From assembly GCA_963969495.1 (NCBI GenBank), contig OZ018321.1, positions 72,480,786 through 72,544,785 on the forward strand: 64,000 nucleotides of DNA, read 5' to 3'. Made by a program: the position numbers and the translations under genes. This document shows, one piece after another, positions 63,856 through 64,000 of the stretch. Every line of letters starts with the position of its first letter. Position 1 is the first letter of the stretch. This DNA comes from Ceratothoa steindachneri (lineage: Eukaryota; Arthropoda; Malacostraca; Isopoda; Cymothoidae). Below the pieces are notes generated by a model, which saw nothing but the letters and a program-made list of their open reading frames with translations, had not been told where the DNA came from and did not search any database.

Positions 63856-64000
63856 TCTCTTGCTTACGTTTGTGTACTTTTGTGTTGTTATTGAATTAGT
63901 GTTCATTTATATTAGTTTGTCATGTTTTGAGTAATTGTCTTATTTTGGGGGGTAATTAAATTGTTATTACTTATTAGTCACTTGCTTCAATCCATTTTTG
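63856..64000 (+). other. Leader of the LTR-D element (partial)
   Basis: T-rich, non-coding so far. Gag would be expected beyond the window. Confidence 0.4.

Overview
The window looks like repeat-rich nuclear DNA from an invertebrate, most likely an arthropod and plausibly a crustacean. The evidence is AT-rich, intron-like non-coding sequence, seven or so long (AT)n arrays, several (AC), (GA) and (AAT) arrays, a Penelope-like element, CR1/L2-like and I/Jockey-group LINE pieces, a Tc1/mariner relic, a tRNA-derived SINE and several LTR retrotransposons. There is no intact cellular gene. Almost every long reading frame is a decayed piece of a mobile element. The taxon is inference, not something read directly.

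The main theme is a group of Ty3/gypsy-type LTR retrotransposons in which the integrase lies upstream of reverse transcriptase (gag, protease, integrase, RT, RNase H), as in the Gmr1 clade. Copy 1 (+, about 2818-6420) keeps integrase, RT and RNase H. A gag/protease fragment lies at 10531-11160 (+). Copy 3 (-, about 34812-45355) has gag, protease, integrase and the start of RT between two LTR-C copies. Copy 2 (+, 52953-60404) is the most complete, with two LTR-A copies. All have lost activity through stops, frameshifts, deletions or changed catalytic residues. The gags of copies 2 and 3 carry a domain resembling the SCAN domain, which is thought to descend from a Gmr1-type gag.

Layout: 1-2540 is unique sequence with a long hairpin. 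2.8-6.4 kb is copy 1. 6.4-8.7 kb is an internally deleted LINE. 9.1-11.2 kb is an LTR-B copy and a gag/protease relic. 11.66-12.53 kb is a Penelope relic. 12.7-25.5 kb is mostly unrecognised, with two possible host exons, a CR1/L2 fragment, a dispersed repeat and a SINE. 25.5-27.6 kb has a CCA-rich satellite, a ubiquitin-hydrolase-like pseudogene, a GA array and a 195-bp duplication. 27.7-34.8 kb has fragments of an uncharacterised dispersed ORF family, another CR1/L2 fragment and a Tc1/mariner relic. 34.8-45.4 kb is copy 3, whose 5' LTR is split by a 5.0-kb LINE with a 10-bp target duplication. 45.5-52.8 kb has short repeats and a possible host exon. 52.9-60.4 kb is copy 2. 61.3-62.3 kb is an isolated LTR-B. 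The right edge appears to be the start of another LTR element, with a primer-binding site matching tRNA-Pro.

The most distinctive observations are the integrase-first order in three copies with a SCAN-like gag, the tandem multi-hairpin units in LTR-A with paired base changes in a stem, the nested LINE insertion, and the ubiquitin-hydrolase-like relic.
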